Source: Sphagnum compactum (taxonomy: Eukaryota; Bryophyta; Sphagnopsida; Sphagnales). From it: a stretch of 64,000 bases of DNA. Below, in pieces: positions 36,460 to 49,419 of the stretch (position 1 is its first letter; each line of letters starts with the position of its first letter). Below the pieces are notes generated by a model. The model worked only from the letters and a program-made list of their open reading frames with translations, searched no databases and was not told where the DNA came from. A program made the position numbers and the translations under genes. The DNA is taken from assembly GCA_965153455.1 (NCBI GenBank), contig OZ234499.1, positions 15,310,271-15,374,270 of the forward strand, written 5' to 3'.

Positions 36460-36720
36460 CAAATTCTTTACGGTTTCAAACTCCAAATCCACCCTTATTC
36501 ATTTCCATCCTTCCAAAAGTACTACTATGATCCAATGTTATTATCTCTCTTTCCACTATGTACTAGGATTAATCACTCCTTTCCTTTAAGGGAAAATCGC
36601 ATGAACAAATACTCAAAGGTTCAAATTGGAAATCATGTTCAAAAAAAGAAAGCCAAATGATCAAAGCTTGTGCTTTTAAAGAAAAGAGGAAGGAATGAAG
36701 TGAAGAAAAACTGTCAATTT

Positions 36721-36883
36721 GGTGGCCAATGGAGGTTTCCAAGCTTGGTGGCCCTTCAAAGGAATCCAATGCTTAAAGGTCAATAGGGAAACATCTTTGT
36801 TTACGAGTCAATGTGGAAACATTTTTGCTTGGTGGCCAATGGAAGGTTCCAAATTTGGTGGCCTTTAGAATGTTCCATGCTTA
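36721..36883. repeat. Direct duplication of about 55 bp, period 110
   Basis: GGTGGCCAATGGAGGTTTCC (36721) recurs as GGTGGCCAATGGAAGGTTCC (36831). Each copy is followed by TTGGTGGCC and CATGCTTA or AATGCTTA. Confidence 0.75.
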
Positions 36884-39800
36884 CTGGTTCTTGGAAGGAG
36901 AAGAATAAACATCATTGTCACCTCCTTCATTTTTCACCCTAAAAGATTTTATTTTATTTTTTTCCCATTGATTTTAGGGTGTTTGTTTTATCATGGTTCT
37001 AAACCATTACTTTGCGTTAGTAGTTATTTTTCCTTGAGTTATAAATTACATTCACATGTCTTGATGTGCCATGTTTTCCAACCATTGATTTCCAAATTGA
37101 TTTTGATTGAATATTTTTTCCTTTTTTGAATTCATGGCGTTGCATATGACCATGTCTTATGGGCTTCAAACCACACAAGTGAATGAAGAATCATTTCAAG
37201 AGTCATCCCTAGATTTGACACTAACCTAACACTTTCATGATGAAGAACCCAAACCGTGAGAAGTGCGCTTTTGTTTCAAAGTCGAACCCCCTTCAAACTT
37301 GGTATTATTGAAATTTTCCAAATTTTCAAACTTTGATGATTTTGTTGGAGGTTGACCCCGCTTATGTCGATGAACTCCAAATTGTCTATGAAGGTTTTTA
37401 TGAAATTGAAAACACTTCGATTTTTGCATGGTTTTCAATTCTCAGCATGGACACTATTGTTGGTTGTGCATCATTGATTACCTCCTAACAACAAGGTAGA
37501 TTATTTAGTTTGCACCATTCATCGCATCTTAGATTTCCTATAATTATGACCTTTCACTGTGGCATAACCTAGGACTCAACATGTATTTACAACTCGTCCT
37601 TGAAATTATTCACAACCTGAATAAAAACTTTGTTTATCATGAAATCCATGTTACAATTGCCACCCTATCACATTATTTATTTTAATTATTATGTTGTTTC
37701 AAATTAATCCTACATGCTTATAATGTTTGAAGTTTGCTTTAAATTATCTTCACTGGACACATTCATTGCCACACCATTAAGTGCTTCAAGAATTTCAATT
37801 CATTCCTGCATGGGTTTTATTGTGCAATAGACCTTTAAATATTAAAACGAAATGAATGTTTTGTCGAACATTATGAATTTTGCTGTTCGTTTATAATCCT
37901 AACCTTCTAGAAATTTCTTATCTCTAATCATGCAATTGAAATTTTAAAATTATGATTACCAGCTTTTGTCGAAAAAAAAAAAAAAAACCTTACACTTCAT
38001 TCATCCAATATCAAATTCCAAAACAAAAACAACCCCCATGACCATGCACACCTATCATTGTCCATTTTAACTTGAAATCACTAAAAACCCTTGATAACAT
38101 TATCACACCCCAATATCCCTGATGCAATTCTTGAAAATTAAGACTACCATGCATGAATATGTCGATAAGATTCACACATTTCGACAATGCAACTACTTTG
38201 GTCCATTTGTTCAACGTTGGTTGGCAAATTGATGATTCCCATGAACAACTTGAATAGTGTGTTGCCTCCGTCACATTTGTGTGTTGTGCCTTGCCCTATT
38301 GTGCCTTGCATTTTTTGCATCTTTTCAAAATTGAAACAACCATTTAAAATAAATTTACAATAATCCATGTATAATTAAAAAGTTAATTTAAAAGATTTCT
38401 GGTCATAAAGTAATTGCAAAATTATTCACAATGCATTTGCAAATTGTAATTTTACATAAAAACATAGAAGTTTGAAACAAGGAGAACATGGGAAGCAATT
38501 AAGTGATTATTTCATATTTTAAAATTTTCATTAAAGCATAATTCAAAACTTAAAATGAAACTTAACACTTTGAATGATGCACATTATGCATTGTGCATAA
38601 CCAGGTTACCAATTACCAAGTTCTTAAGTCTTACAAAATACATTTCATAAAATTTTTAGCAATCAGGGACAATAACAAATTGGATTCTAACAATTTATGT
38701 GAATGATAAAACTACATTGTGGTTAAAAAAATGCATTTAATGGATCAACAATCCATTGACACAAGCTATTGAATGAGTGCAATTTGGTGCCAGAAGGTTG
38801 TAGTAAAACTAATGGGTTACAATGAAAACTAGAACCCTAATTGCAAAACAAAGACAAAAAAAGTTTTGAAATTGCCCTAATGAATGTTTAGTTAACAACA
38901 ATCTTATGTAGTTTGGATGCAATGAGACAAGAATAATGTTCATCTGGGATTCAATATAATGATATTCACGAACTATTTTCTATGTGCCTCATTGTGGAAA
39001 TTCATGGGAACACATCAAGAATAACAAAAAATCATCACCCCCACCCGCACTTTGCCCACCCTCCCCCCCCCCCCCCAAAACTTGGACCCTATGAACGAAT
39101 GCACATGAATCAATGAATGGGTTATTAAGAAAATGAAAAATAATAATAAAAAGATCTAGCTACCACAAAAGAATGTTCACCAATGAACACAAATGTTCGA
39201 GAATGACATTTTGATAAAGAATTTTCTTTAAAATTTTGCTTAAAAAAGGGTGTTTGCTTATTGACTTTATCATAATATTTTATAAATTATTTTTCATATG
39301 CAAAATGGGCACAATTGGTTTCAAACCATAAAACACATAACATTATGTTTATGGGTTGTAACATCATGATTAAATTGAATCATAATGGGTACTTCAACTT
39401 CCTTCCTTATATGGAACATATTCTTTCACTAGTGAAAAAAGAAAACATTAAATAATTTCCAATTTGAGCCAAAGGAATCCTGAAAAATCTAATTTAAACT
39501 AATTATATAATCTAATTTTGTAATGGAATATTTTTTTATTATAACTTTTCAATATTTCTAATAGTAATAAAAAATTGGAATAAAAATTGTAGTATTGGAA
39601 CTTGATTATACATTTGAAATGTGAATTTTTCAATAATTTTATTAGTTATAAAACAACTATATATTTTTATGTGAATTAAAAGTTTTATACCTGATGAAAG
39701 AACATTCCACCATTGCTTAAATTTAGATATTATAAAGAAGGTGTAAGAAAAGGCAAATGAGTGGTACACACATAACAAATTGCAAGGTACATGTTGGTGG

Positions 39801-41693
39801 TGAAAATATATATCACCACCTTTCACATTATTTACATTCAAATTGAAATTAACTTGTGGTTATTATGTATTATAAAATCTTTAGATGACAAAAGACAAAC
39901 TTTTCATACTTTCTAAGTATATTGTGTGTATGTTTGTTAACTTACAATAAATTGATGGATAAGCGGATAAGACTATTAAAAGTTGTTTCTATAATTTTTG
40001 TACATTGGAAAATCTTTTATTGGTTTCACACACATTGCATCTTATTCATAAATCAAATTGACTAATGGTTACATGTGGATTCACAATAGTTATATGATTT
40101 ATCAAGTTATTCAAAAGATTGATAGTCAAAAAAGAAACTAGAATTGAATTCAAACCAATACTAAGAATTGCCATCACATGACAATCTTGAATTGCTAATT
40201 ATTGAGGTGTTTTTAATGAGGTTTTCAAAACACAAACCTATCATTTAAAAAGATGCATTAACACTTTTATATGCTCCTAGCACACACTTTAGATTTCAAT
40301 TCATGCCTTGCATTGTTTTGTAATGGAAATCATAGTTCCTAGTTTGCACTTCATTGTAATCACAATTGTAAGGTTGATTCAAAGATGCCTTGTAACACAC
40401 CACATTATTGGGGCTTGCAATTTACAAATTGATGTCAAAACAAACAATAGTTAGCTAAATGGCACATGATATACCCAAATTGCCATAAAAAATTTGACCT
40501 CCACTTGGGAATGTTTATTTGGAGAATCAAATCCCATCCTTCAAGCAAAATGAGAATTAGTAAAAAACATAAATTTAAAAAAAGATTTGTAACTTTTACA
40601 ATAGAATAAAAAAAAGGGGTGTGTCACATTGTGGCCTTGCCATTTACATGAAAAAGTATCTTAAGGCAAAAGAAGAATTATGGAAACTCAAATATTTCAC
40701 CATGAAAAATACAATATTCAAAAAATCCTCTGAAAGAAACCAAAATCCTTCAAGATATTAACTTTGTAACTAATCTCAAGTTTCAACACAAGCCAAAATA
40801 TCATCTTTCAACAATCCTCATATAAAAATAGATCTATTACTTAGGGGCCAAAAAGCTACTATACTCTATAATGAATCTAAACATAATATCCTTGCCTACC
40901 AAGGCAAGGCAAACAAAAGAAACACCCATCTTTGATGTATTTGTTGTGATCTAAGTACTAATGTTTAACATCAACATGAAATGAAATAATGCTAATGCAA
41001 CTCATATGTGGAACCAACAACATCCAAGTTTAATGGACTAGCCATGAACGCAAGTACCTTCTTTTGCCCAGTTTCCTTCAACTAGACCTTTACCTTGGTG
41101 ACAACTTGAAACCCTCAACTTCGTTTCTAGTTCCTCTTATGATTTTCTAACTTGCTAGTAGTTCTAGGCCAAGTTTGGGGCTCCAATCATCACAAACTTT
41201 CAACACAAGAAAAATACAAAAGTGAAAACATCCAAATCCCAAGATGAACAAACTTGGAAAGGTTTTGGATGTGTGCACAAAATGATGAAGTAAACAATAA
41301 ATGTTGCTTTTAAAGTAAATTGCAAATATAAATGAAAGCTTAGCTTTCCAAACACTTTCTTTCATTATTCACATCAATAGGATAAATCAAGCAATTAAGA
41401 ATTTGAATTCTTAGAGATTTTCAATTTTAACAAACAAAATTGCACAAAAGGATTTCATTTAGGCAAGAAGGGCAAATATATCAACATATTTATTTTTCGA
41501 TACCTCCAAATTATGAACACCCTCCTTGGTTGCAAATGAACCCACAACAAACATTGTGCCACAAACCCATCAACATTGTCTTTAACCCCACCATCAAGTA
41601 ATATGTAAAAGCACTCAGAGATATTATTTGAAGGGCACCGGCACCATATATCTGTGAATGTCATGCCTAGAAAGAGGAGGCAAATTACAACTT
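36884..41693. other. AT-rich desert
   Basis: No credible gene. It includes a 14-base C run at 39063-39076 and an A run near 37975. Open frames (for example 38011-38274 and 39539-39841 on the minus strand) show no family motif. Confidence 0.55.
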
Positions 41694-41768
41694 CTTAAGA
41701 GTGGGAGGGATCTTACTCCTACTTCTAGGTGTGAGATAGGTAGGTGTAAAATCCCTCTCCCTCTTAAG
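41694..41768. repeat. Short inverted repeat (18-bp arms)
   Basis: CTTAAGAGTGGGAGGGAT (41694-41711) and the reverse complement of 41751-41768 differ at two positions. Similar words (CTTAAGAAAGAGG, TTCTTACTAGGTGT) recur near 63400, hinting at a small repeat family. It lies about 370 bases beyond the RsmE stop. Confidence 0.5.
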
Positions 41769-42142
41769 GATTAGGGATAAGAACACCCTCCCCATCGTAC
41801 ACATTGTGATCTACATATGTATAGGTTCATGATAACGTTTGTCTCATGCTTTACGATGGGTGAATACCCACAGGTGGGGGAATTCCCCAAATGCAGGGCT
41901 GGACTCATCTTATCACCTTGTCCAGAGCCCCTTATTTTGGCAATGCCCCCACCCTAAATCTTTATCAAAGATGAAAAATCATTCATGCTGTTGGTGACTT
42001 ACATTTATGGAACCAGTTCCTTCTCTTGAGATAATGTGAGAATGAGCATTGTAGCTTGATACAACAGCTTCCGACATTGTTGAAAAATAATTACCAAGAT
42101 GCGAAAGAAAAGAAGCGATGATGTATATGAAACACACCCATG

Positions 42143-45100
42143 TTATGAAGTTCGCGCATATGTCTGATGGTTATCTGACATCAGCATGACAGTTGCAAGC
42201 ATTGCTATGGCAGCAGTTTCAACCCGCAATCTGCACTGCCCAAGTCCAACAGCCACAGCTCCTGCTTCTACCAGCATCTGAATTTCCTCACCAGTGAAGT
42301 CTGCAAATTTGATGCCAACATATTGAAACTGTCATTCTTGCTCTTCAATGCAATTCAATTACCTTGACGTACACAACAATAGACAAAGGAAAAAAAGAGG
42401 TTTACACTAAGGCTCGCACCTCCTTCTGGCCCAATCAATAAGAGACCACCTTCCAAATGCTTAGGCACACCTGTCATTGCCTCCACCAATGGTGTTGCCC
42501 CAGCTGTTGCCAAGAAACTGACATTCGCTTTTGCCACCTGAATTGGATTGAAGGCAGACTCAAACCCAAAAACTTGAACTTGAAATGTGCTACACATAAC
42601 ATGTTTCTGTTTAGCCAAGATCTGTCAAACTTTACTCCACAATGAGCACCTCAAGGTTGCCAGCTGATCTTAAAGCCTAGCCTCAAATTGAAGCAATCAA
42701 TTGCATCATGTTTCTTAAGTGCAGAAGCAAAAACATGGGTCAGTTCTGTCCCTACCTCAGGCAAAAGAGATTGAACACCAATTGGCTCCCGCACTTCCAA
42801 TGCATGCAATCGTTGACCTGCCATGCACACACACATTGCCTTGTGCATCAACAACAGACCTATCTAAGTGCCTTCAGTACAAGATGAAGGAGAGTGATGC
42901 AAAGCTTGCCAACTGAGCATCACTGAGCATCTCTTCTTCACCCAGAGGGCTAGACCTGCTCTTGAAGGTGGCATGCTTTAACAGCTGTACCCAAGAGCAA
43001 TCTGGTTGCCCAATCTTCTTTCAAGGTTTAATCCCTAGGTATGTACCCACCTCTTTTTCCTAAACCTAGACCCTAAACTCATTCACCCAGTGACCTCAAT
43101 ACGACATCTAGCAAGGTTCAGTGGGGAATTGAACCCACAACTACTTGCAAGGCACAGGCATGAGTCGCCACCAGATGAGGTTTTGGCTTGGTTCTAGCAA
43201 TAGATGACATTGTACTCCTGACAGATGGTCATGCAATCTGAATGAGAAAATAGATAGTTACTGGTATGTGTGCACAAAGGCCTGTGCTGCAGTGGAACCA
43301 AGTTAAGCTATAAAAGGAAGTTGCTGAAACAATGTGACAGAGAGGAGGAGATGATACATTGCTTAGTGGCAGCTATGCTCATGCGTTGCCAGCGATCAGT
43401 ACGCTGTCCAGGTATTGCAGGTGATCTCTGCGTTAGCAGTGGAGTAAGACTCTGTGCACCCAACTCCTACACACAGAAGGAAATCCAACCAACATGGTCA
43501 TCAAACCATCAGAAACAAAGAGAAACAACAATAAAATATATTTGTATATACTGCAGACACTGAAAATCTCTAAAACTCTGTCAGTATAGCAATTTGATCA
43601 GCTAGACGTACTGTGCATTTCTCCACCAGCCAGTCTCCACGCCCTCCCTTCAATGTTCCTGGTTGTGAAACACAACATGAAGTCAAAACACTGAACCCTA
43701 AAAGCCCAGAAAACAGTAGTTTTCTAATATCCCTTATCACATAAACATGTGCTACACAGTTCTTCCAGTGATGCCAAAACAAGGATCAGAGGGAAGCAAG
43801 GGCCAACAAGGAATGTCCAAATCTGCCTATTTCATGTAGTTGAGCCTACTTTAAGCTAGGAACTAGGTGATAACGTTTCCGCAAAAGATTTCTAGACCCA
43901 CCAAAAGCTGCTGCAACATGCCAATGTGGGCTTGTTGGGGGAAGAATTTGGCATGTCCTTACAGCTGCAAGCTCAACACTTGTGTTTCTAATTTGCACCA
44001 AGCTTGCTTCCACAATTCCACCTTTTCCATCAAAAAGCTCCACCCTAGAAAAATAAAACCACAAATCTGATCAACCTTGACGGCACCTTATGATGATAGT
44101 TACATTATGCTCAAATGCCATGATCTAGAATGCATGTTTGTGCACTTTGATCTTGCACTTTCCTCGTGCCAACTTTTAAACCAAGAACCTCTGCATGAAA
44201 TTCCTTCATGATGATGCACAAACAAAATGATATTCTAGTTCTGACAATTTCAGTCCTAAATCCTTAAACACTAAACCCTAAAACCCTTAAACCATTAAAT
44301 CCCTTAAACCCTAAACCTTGCTTTGATATGTGTACCTGTCATTGAGGTTTAACCTAAGTACTCTTGTCATGTGCCAAAACTCATCTCCCTTCAATTGGAC
44401 AACCATGCCCTGCACCCAACTCATCACCAACCCTTCTGTACCCCATAAGCAGCAGCAGCAGCAGCACCAGTAGTAGTCTTTTGAAAAGTTTCATAAAACC
44501 CGATTTTTCTCTGAAAATGATTTCAGAGTTGTGGTTTGATTTCTCTGAAAAAAAGTTCACCTTGTGGGGTTTTTAAAAGACAAGATGAAAGAAAACAGAA
44601 ATTTATACCTTCACTGCTGGAAGCAAATCAACGTGGAATCGTGGAAGACCACCGAATGGATTGTTTGCACTGATGAGTGGAATCTGGTGGTCCTCTATCC
44701 CCCCAGGATTCTGAAACTGCTGTTCAAATGCTAGTGTCAAACTGCTACTGAGAATTATGGGAAAGAAAATCTCCAAATGGTAACCCCAAACCCTAAAACC
44801 AAAACCTTAAACCCTCAATATCTCAGATGAAAAAATATTACCATATCTCCTTCTAATGCAAAAGCAGTGTGTATGGGTATTTCTTGCAACTTTTGCAATA
44901 GAAAAAACTCAGAGTTCATCTAAGGACATGATGTTGTTAAGAGTTGAGTAACAGTGTTTAAGGTAGACGAAGAATTTAGTATCTGCAGTCTGGAAGTGCG
45001 ATATGCTTACCTGAGAATGAGCAACTTGTAATCCATGTCCATTTGTAGAGAACTTGTTGGAGCTATTATAAAATCCATGACTTGAACTAAGAACACTGAA

Positions 45101-45220
45101 CTCCTGTCCTCCTCTTCTTCTTTCCTCCTGGAAGTTGAGGTTGAATCTTGTGAGAGAGGAGAATTCAGGTGTTAGAGCTCGCCCTTGGTACCACACTCTC
45201 AGCAAAACCTGACTCACCAT
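42143..45220 (-). CDS. RsmE-family 16S rRNA (uracil-1498-N3)-methyltransferase, organellar
   Basis: Ten exons give 359 residues: 45220-45011, 44889-44842, 44719-44609, 44409-44336, 44044-43902, 43658-43612, 43466-43358, 42817-42756, 42537-42420 and 42300-42143. All borders are GT-AG and all phases agree. Landmarks are GDEFWHMTRVLRL, VELFDGKGG, WHVAAAFG, GTLKGGRGDWLVEKCTELG, PLLTQRSPAI, KQCQRLH, LLLIGPEGDFT and LRVETAAIAMLATV, the last two being the SPOUT knot that binds S-adenosylmethionine. Bacterial RsmE methylates U1498 in 16S rRNA; the plant relative (At1g50000-like) is expected in plastids. The Ser/Arg-rich first 60 residues fit a transit peptide. The 48-base second exon is phase-neutral and outside the conserved domain, so it may be optional. 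Confidence 0.92.
44266..44315. repeat. Telomere-like AAACCCT words in an RsmE intron
   Basis: A short imperfect run of CTAAACCCTAAAACCC-type words lies in the fourth intron. Similar short runs lie at about 44783-44815, 45296-45308, 46730-46752, 47603-47618, 48230-48242 and 48893-48902, all C-rich on the plus strand. Confidence 0.7.
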
Positions 45221-45263
45221 CCCCCCTTCTCCACCCAAAAGCCCAAACCTGCAAAGCTTTCAA

Positions 45264-45290
45264 CTCTCTCTCTCTCTCTCCTCTCTCTCA
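45264..45290. repeat. (CT)n microsatellite in the RsmE leader
   Basis: CTCTCTCT run 45-70 bases upstream of the RsmE start, reading GA-rich in the transcript. It is followed by AAACCCTAAACC, a telo-box-like plant promoter word. Confidence 0.75.
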
Positions 45291-45309
45291 GACACTAAAC
45301 CCTAAACCA

Positions 45310-46385
45310 GACATCTACAGAACTCCAATCCCAACCTGAAATCACTCTCCAATCTCCACACTGTGAAGACCCAAAAACCCATTGCTGTGTGTGAGTACTA
45401 GGACATCATCAGAACTCATCTCCAGAGATCTACAAGCTCATCAATAGAGTAATGCCATCTTCTTCACAAAAACAACAAAGTGCAAAAACCCACAAAAACC
45501 GTTTTGGGTATAATAAATTCTGGAAAATCCAGATCCCACTTTCTAGCTTCTCTTCTAGCTCTCTTCAGTGGATCTTCTCACCAAAAAAAAACTCTCTGCA
45601 AAACATTTAGTGTTCTTTGTAAGGAATAGAAAGTCTAGGTCTCCAATGTGGATGATGAGTTGAGATTCCAGAATGAGTTTGATGAAGTCCAGATTCTTTT
45701 CTTAAGAACTTTAGGATTTTGTGAGAGTTGAAAATTGGTAGTTGACAAATACTTTTAAGAATATGGGGGAGCTCAAGAATTTTTGGAGAGTTTAGTGGAA
45801 ATCGTTTTTTTTCTTGTTTTGTTTTTGTTTTTGTTTTTGGGTAGTTTGGGAAATAGTTTTTTATGATGAAGGATTGAAGGAAAAACCCACAAATGTTCAT
45901 CAAGAAAAATTCGAGTTCATAATCTGATATAACATTATATCAGATTTTGATCAGGGTACAAAAGCTTGACCAAGAAATAGTGATAGAAGAGAATCTTCTT
46001 TTTGAAGTTTCTCCTCCACTTCAAGCCCTTTTCAGGACTTCAATTATACTCTTTATCAATGGAAACTGCAATTTTGAAAACTGTGAATAATTGGCATATC
46101 AAGTAAGGAACCTTTTTCAAGCACAATTTGCACATTTGTTCAAAAAATCCAATCTGACAAACATTTCTGATGCTTCTGTCTGAAAGTAGTCTCAAGGACT
46201 GATCATATTGTTGAAGAAGAGGAAGAATTTCACATATGAAATGGGCATTGTGCTTTCATACTGTCAGCCTACAATGGGTTGGTTATATACTCTGTACATG
46301 TGCAACAAAAATATGACCAAACACATGGCTTTGCCTATGAAGACTTTTGAAAGACCTTGGAGATCATAGAAAAACAAGAAGAGGT
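45310..46385. other. Intergenic between RsmE and the PRXL2-like gene
   Basis: It should hold the RsmE promoter on the left and the PRXL2-like 3' UTR on the right. A 98-residue minus-strand frame (45607-45903) is Lys/Pro-rich and low-complexity and is not credited. Confidence 0.5.
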
Positions 46386-48793
46386 TTAATCAGTACAAAC
46401 TGCTGGAGCAGCTCTTTCCTCTTTCACATCACTGGAATCCAGGCCTAGAGCATCAAGAATGGAGACAGTTGATGGCTGGTCGGCAAAGTCACGCTGGCGA
46501 AAGTCTAGGAGCATCTCACCACCTTTCCCAACCACAAATGTCGCTCCTAATTGTCTGTCAAACACCCCGCCCCCCAAGAAAAACCAATTTCAAAACTGAC
46601 CCAGCATATCCTGGCATGGCCTCATCTTGGCACTGCTGGGGTAATGGGGATCTGTATCCTCATCATCTTTAGGTTGTACAAAGAGTCTGTGGATGATAAT
46701 CAGCCAAGCACAGTTGTAAACAGATCAAACCCTAAACCCTAAAACCTAAACCCGCTATTAACATCAAACTCTGAGTACCCAGAAGGCAACACAAAGATTT
46801 TCCAAGGCAGGAAGCCCAGGGTTCAGTGAAGGACGACAAACCTGCCATCACCCTTGAAGTTGCCGGGTGTATCCTTGGTTTTCTGAGCTGCATCCTTCAC
46901 TGCCTTGTTTGCAAAGATCATCATGAGTGCACTCACAATGCTCACCGACTTGAGTTCCAAGGCTTTGTGAATCTTTTTCCCATGGTCTATGTAGAGCTCA
47001 CCCTTCCAATATCCGCCCTCCTCAAACTCCTCCAGCCCTAGCTTCTCTATTCCTAAAATCCCAACATCATGCCACCAGAGACCAACCCAAGTGATGAAGC
47101 AGGTTTACTAGGCATCTAGATATCCTCCTCCTCTTCATTGCAGATGCTTGTAAGAGCGTAATAGATTGTTTCAACAGCTTTTTGTTCCAGGAAGCAAAGC
47201 AATATCTATGTCTACAAAGCAAATGCATATATAGCATAGAGAGATAATGGGCTGGATTGATTTTTGTACCAATACCCACCAACCGAACATTGTTCGCCTC
47301 CAATAGTGGGAGCATTCTAGACATTACCACAGCATTGCCTCGGCAGAGCTGACAACCAAATCGCCTGAGAACATGAATAACAACAGGCTGCATCCATCAT
47401 ACACAAAACATATCAGTATTAGGTACCTATTTGCCACCACGTCTAACGGTTCAGAACTGACAAAGAGAAACAAACAATTGCTGCAAAATCCAGCATATAT
47501 AAGTAGCTATTTCTGTGTAGCTTTATTTGCGATTTATGATTTCAAATGAGCTTGGGAAACAGCTCCACTAAATATTATATGCCATTTTATGTATTGCTTC
47601 AGACCCTAAACCCTAAGCTGTAAAGACAAAACAAGCATGACTGGCGCCTAGCACAATTCTTGTGATTTAGATACTACCTGAGATGTGGAACGACTGTTGT
47701 TAAAAGCAGAATACTTATAACAAAAACATGAATGATTCATTTCAAGAACTTATGTTTGAGTACCCAAAGAATATATGTTCATTCAGAGACTTGAATCAGG
47801 ATTTCCACCTTCATTTCAACTAACTCTGGAATTTTTTAAAAACAGGTCTAAAACAATCAATCCAGTATTGAGCTTTCAACACTAGTTTAGTGTAATGCAG
47901 GCTTGGATCCAGATACCTGATGTTCCCAGAAGGAACTTATGTTAACGGATGCAGCATCACCAGGGCCATGGATTTTCTCCACTTGTAGGTCCTTGATTGC
48001 CGCTGTCACCATCCTTGAACCCTTCTCTGTTCCCATTTCTGCAACAGAGAAAAAACAACTTCTTCAATTTGGCCATATTTTGGGATAATCCATATCCTAA
48101 TGCATCCCCCTATCAGGCACCGGCACTAAACATGCAAGATTTCCTGCTTTTGCTTCTATGTTTGGATCAATAATTTCATGTCAACAACACAAGTATTACA
48201 CAAAGTCAAACATCATTAAGTGTCAGGACATAAACCCTAAACCAGAACATGCAAGATTTCCTAACTTTAATTGTGAAGGAGTGTCTTATGTTGCAATTTG
48301 CCCATTTTTTTGTATTAAAAAATTCTCAATCAACTAGAACCCAAAATGCAAAAAACCCAGAATTTTTTTTGTTGAGAAAAAAATCAGAAAGAAAACCCCA
48401 AAAAAAAACCAAGCAAAACCCTCAGACACTGGAAGAGACAAAGTCTGCAAGAATCAGACAGGAACAAAGAATTGATTTCTTCTGGATTTTGGGTGGTCCC
48501 AGAAAATCTAAAATCCTAAAAAAACCAACCCCAAAAACTCCTTTGTGAAGAAAGCAAACAACAAAAGGGAGAAAAAAACACACACACACACACACACATA
48601 CACACAGATGAGAGACAGAAACCCATTTACAAATATTTTGAAGACTGAAATTACACAAACCTGTGCTGAAGGCAGAGGAGGAAACCCTAGTATCTCTGGC
48701 TATGGTGAAGAAAGTGAGCAGGAAGGCCAATCCTACAACAGCAACTGCAGCTCCTGCAACTGCAACGCTTCTGTTTCCAATCCCATCCACCAT
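46386..48793 (-). CDS. PRXL2/AhpC-TSA-like thioredoxin-fold protein with membrane anchor
   Basis: Five exons give 250 residues: 48793-48661, 48038-47917, 47387-47270, 47052-46842 and 46554-46386. GT-AG borders and phases agree. The start at 48793 is the first ATG of the frame. Residues 10-32 form a hydrophobic helix (VAVAGAAVAVVGLAFLLTFF), a likely membrane anchor or signal. A thioredoxin-fold core follows: PVVIHVLRRFGCQLCRG with a CxxC at C97/C100, LVGIGIEKLGLEEF, GELYIDHGKK, GDGRQLGATFVVGKGG and the tail DFADQPSTVSILDALGL. This order matches the PRXL2 (FAM213/AAED1) family of peroxiredoxin-like redox proteins. The exact substrate is unknown. No damage is visible. Confidence 0.88.
48578..48606. 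repeat. (AC)n microsatellite in intron 1 of the PRXL2-like gene
   Basis: About ten AC units with one interruption, inside the first intron (48660-48039). Confidence 0.85.
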
Positions 48794-49317
48794 CTTCTTC
48801 ACAACACACAATACCCAAAAAAAAAAACCAATGTCTACCTTTGCAATTTGTACACACGTAGCCCAAGATTGGAATTTGGATAACCTAGCAGACCCTAAAC
48901 CCTCAACAGATGTTCCCAGATTATGAGATTTGTGGGAAAAAACAACCCATTTTGATCAAAAAAAAAACACATGCAAAAAATGAATTCTCTAGCTTTCTGC
49001 CAAGAATTCACCAAACCAAAATTTGTAGAGCATTTGTGGATTAGAGAGGTAAATAATATATCAAACTGGAAAGTGTTACTTACACCACTTTCAAGGATTT
49101 TTTTTAAAAAAAAATTAATTTAAAAAATATATATATGATTGGGTGTGGAAAGTGAACCACCAAAAATATTTCCAATGATTCACAAATTTAAAAAAAACCC
49201 TTCCAAAATTTACACAACTATAAATTAAAAAAATGAATTCAGAAAAAAGATTATAGTTTTATACTATATAATAAAATATTTTCAATATGTGGGTACCCAG
49301 AAATGGTTAGTTTAACT
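48794..49317. other. Promoter region of the PRXL2-like gene and tRNA upstream flank
   Basis: AT-rich sequence between the PRXL2-like start and the tRNA. It holds an ACCCTAAACCCTCAACAG telo-box-like word near 48891 and A-rich runs. No other feature is seen. Confidence 0.5.
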
Positions 49318-49391
49318 GGCCTATTAGCTCAGTTGGTTAGAGCGTCGTGCTAATAACGCGAAGGTCACAGGTTCGAAACCTGTATAGGCCA
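49318..49391 (+). tRNA. tRNA-Ile (anticodon AAU)
   Basis: A 74-base complete cloverleaf. The acceptor stem GGCCTAT pairs with ATAGGCC plus discriminator A. The D arm is GCTC/GAGC, the anticodon stem TCGTG/CGCGA closes loop CTAATAA with anticodon AAT at 49352-49354, and the T arm is ACAGG TTCGAAA CCTGT. There is no intron and no encoded CCA. A T4 run at 49412-49415 can end RNA polymerase III transcription. It looks functional. Confidence 0.97.
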
Positions 49392-49419
49392 TGTTAATTT
49401 ACATAAATTTCTTTTCTGG

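Noticed and set aside
45607-45903. 98-residue minus-strand ORF
   Set aside because: Lys/Thr/Pro-rich simple sequence with no recognisable motif or splice partner.
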